Origin: Acidilobaceae archaeon UBA158
GTDB lineage: Archaea; Thermoproteota; Thermoprotei_A; Sulfolobales; Acidilobaceae
Assembly: GCA_002506595.1 (NCBI GenBank)
Contig: DAXV01000045.1
Location: 17,872-33,162 of the forward strand
Length of the DNA stretch: 15,291 nt
Reading direction: 5' to 3'
Shown: positions 14,571 through 15,291 of the stretch, piece by piece
Layout of the letters: the number at the start of each line of letters is the position of its first letter
How positions within the stretch are numbered: position 1 is the first letter of the stretch
Translations under genes and position numbers: made by a program
Notes under the pieces: generated by a model
Databases searched by the model: none
Told to the model about the DNA's origin: nothing
Seen by the model: the letters and a program-made list of their open reading frames with translations, nothing else

Positions 14571-14605
14571 AATTCATTTAATTGATGAATTCCTTCACTT
14601 TTTTG
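14571..14605 (+). terminator. Hairpin and T-run after the stomatin gene
   Basis: AATTCAT-7nt-ATGAATT (14571-14591) is a perfect 7-bp inverted repeat, about 25 nt after the stomatin stop, followed by CTTCACTTTTTT. The T-run is a plausible archaeal terminator; the weak AT stem may be incidental. The remaining spacer to 14759 is A/T-rich with no gene or recognisable RNA seen. Confidence 0.4.
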
Positions 14606-14759
14606 TATTGATTAAGGTATGTTGTTATTGTTCATATCTTTTGATATTATGCTTTGGTTCCTTTAATTAACATTATAAAAATCTTTTCTGCCTTATTTTT
14701 ATAAAAATAAATATTTTTATTTAAATTATTTAATTAAAGAAAGATATATAAACAAAAAA

Positions 14760-15287
14760 TTAGCTTGGAGGATTGTTTGATGATATGGCAATAATTATTG
14801 GTCTTAGGATATAGTTGCCATTTCCTGTTAATGTTAAATGAGGTCCAACGCTTATTGTTAAATATTCATGGCCTCCTGGTTTTATATTTAATCCATTAGT
14901 AATTGGTACTTTAAATACATTACTTGGTAAAGTTGCTGATACATTAAGGCTGTTTGCTAATGTAATAGTAACAGACTGGACAACAAACCTTACTTCTGTA
15001 TAGTTTCCTGGTGGCAAATTAGATGATGCAATTAATTGAGGAGTTGATGATAATAACACGGTTTCTGTTTTATTTGATATCGTAACCCAACCTTTTGTTG
15101 AATGCGCTTGAATTGAAGTAATTGTTAAGTATATGTTTACAAAGCTAGTATTGCCTGGATCAGTTAAATAGACATAAACTTTTCCACTAGGTCCATAATA
15201 GTAATAGTATAATCCTCCTGTTATTCCTATAATTATTATAACAATAATTATTCCTAATATAATCCCCTTATTGATTGCTTTTTTCAT
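14760..15287 (-). CDS. Membrane-anchored DUF4382 surface protein
   Basis: This 175-residue protein has an N-terminal membrane anchor (7-26, very Ile-rich, then five tyrosines) and an extracytoplasmic β-rich domain matching DUF4382. Segments in order are KVYVYLTDPG (36-45), VNIYLTITSIQAHSTKGWVTI (50-70), LIASSNLPPGNYTEVRFVV (85-103), NVFKVPITNG (123-132), IKPGGHEYLTISVGP (135-149) and GNYILRPIIIAI (157-168). Four N-glycosylation sequons (N46, N72, N95, N115) fit an exposed archaeal surface protein. The biochemical role of DUF4382 is unknown; it is usually described as a putative carbohydrate- or envelope-associated domain. The ATG is 4 nt from the window edge, so its promoter is out of view. 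It converges on the stomatin gene. Confidence 0.85.
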   Translation of the reverse strand: MKKAINKGIILGIIIVIIIIGITGGLYYYYYGPSGKVYVYLTDPGNTSFVNIYLTITSIQAHSTKGWVTISNKTETVLLSSTPQLIASSNLPPGNYTEVRFVVQSVTITLANSLNVSATLPSNVFKVPITNGLNIKPGGHEYLTISVGPHLTLTGNGNYILRPIIIAISSNNPPS

Positions 15288-15291
15288 TTTT

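Noticed and set aside
14581..14660. C/D-box guide RNA candidate (TTGATGA)
   Set aside because: The C-box-like TTGATGA lacks the preferred first purine, and no CTGA D box follows at a suitable distance.
1..15291. CRISPR array, transposon or defence system
   Set aside because: No evenly spaced repeats, transposase, nuclease-helicase pair or terminal inverted repeats were seen. The gene content is housekeeping and membrane functions.

Overview
The window looks like a stretch of a very AT-rich thermophilic archaeal chromosome from the Thermoproteota (Crenarchaeota), plausibly a low-GC Desulfurococcales/Acidilobales-type organism such as a Caldisphaera relative; the genus is a guess. The pointers are a PolB3-type family B DNA polymerase with a PCNA-binding tail, archaeal DnaG, archaeal-type TyrRS, the UbiD decarboxylase expected in the archaeal mevalonate route, a ROK sugar kinase, and the NfeD/stomatin pair. 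TATA-like boxes lie about 26 nt upstream of start codons, and TTG and GTG starts are common with GAGGTG-like ribosome binding sites. No tRNA, rRNA, CRISPR array or insertion sequence was seen. All 13 genes look intact, and gaps are short.

Layout. Region 1 (1-3875) holds replication/RNA-processing genes: polB (+) and dnaG (-) converge and overlap by 9 nt. DnaG begins at an internal GTG (3729) behind a predicted leader of about 95 nt that carries a GC-rich hairpin and three copies of a GGTATACC-centred repeat. Region 2 (3876-6854, all -) is an apparent operon: an RNase H/RuvC-like protein, a UbiD decarboxylase overlapping it by 16 nt, and tyrosyl-tRNA synthetase, which also has its own TATA box. 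Region 3 (6988-10081) is a divergent pair for central metabolism: a ROK sugar kinase (-, predicted leaderless) and an AMP-forming acetyl-CoA synthetase (+). Region 4 (10208-10696) is a degenerate TsaA/TrmO-family protein. Region 5 (10700-14546) is a membrane-quality cluster: a His-containing 11-12-helix membrane protein and a short NfeD on the minus strand, diverging through a shared AT-rich promoter from a long NfeD serine-protease-like protein and its stomatin partner. Region 6 (14760-15287) is a membrane-anchored DUF4382 surface protein.

Most of the window is conventional. The points that stand out are the dnaG leader (tandem 15-bp repeat plus inverted copy, allowing two alternative hairpins); an exact 21-bp in-frame duplication in the polB exonuclease domain; a NfeD protease whose catalytic lysine position appears to hold histidine; a TrmO-like protein that has lost its signature motif; and an uncharacterised RuvC-fold protein translationally coupled to the isoprenoid decarboxylase. 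Comparisons with family members are from memory, not from alignments.
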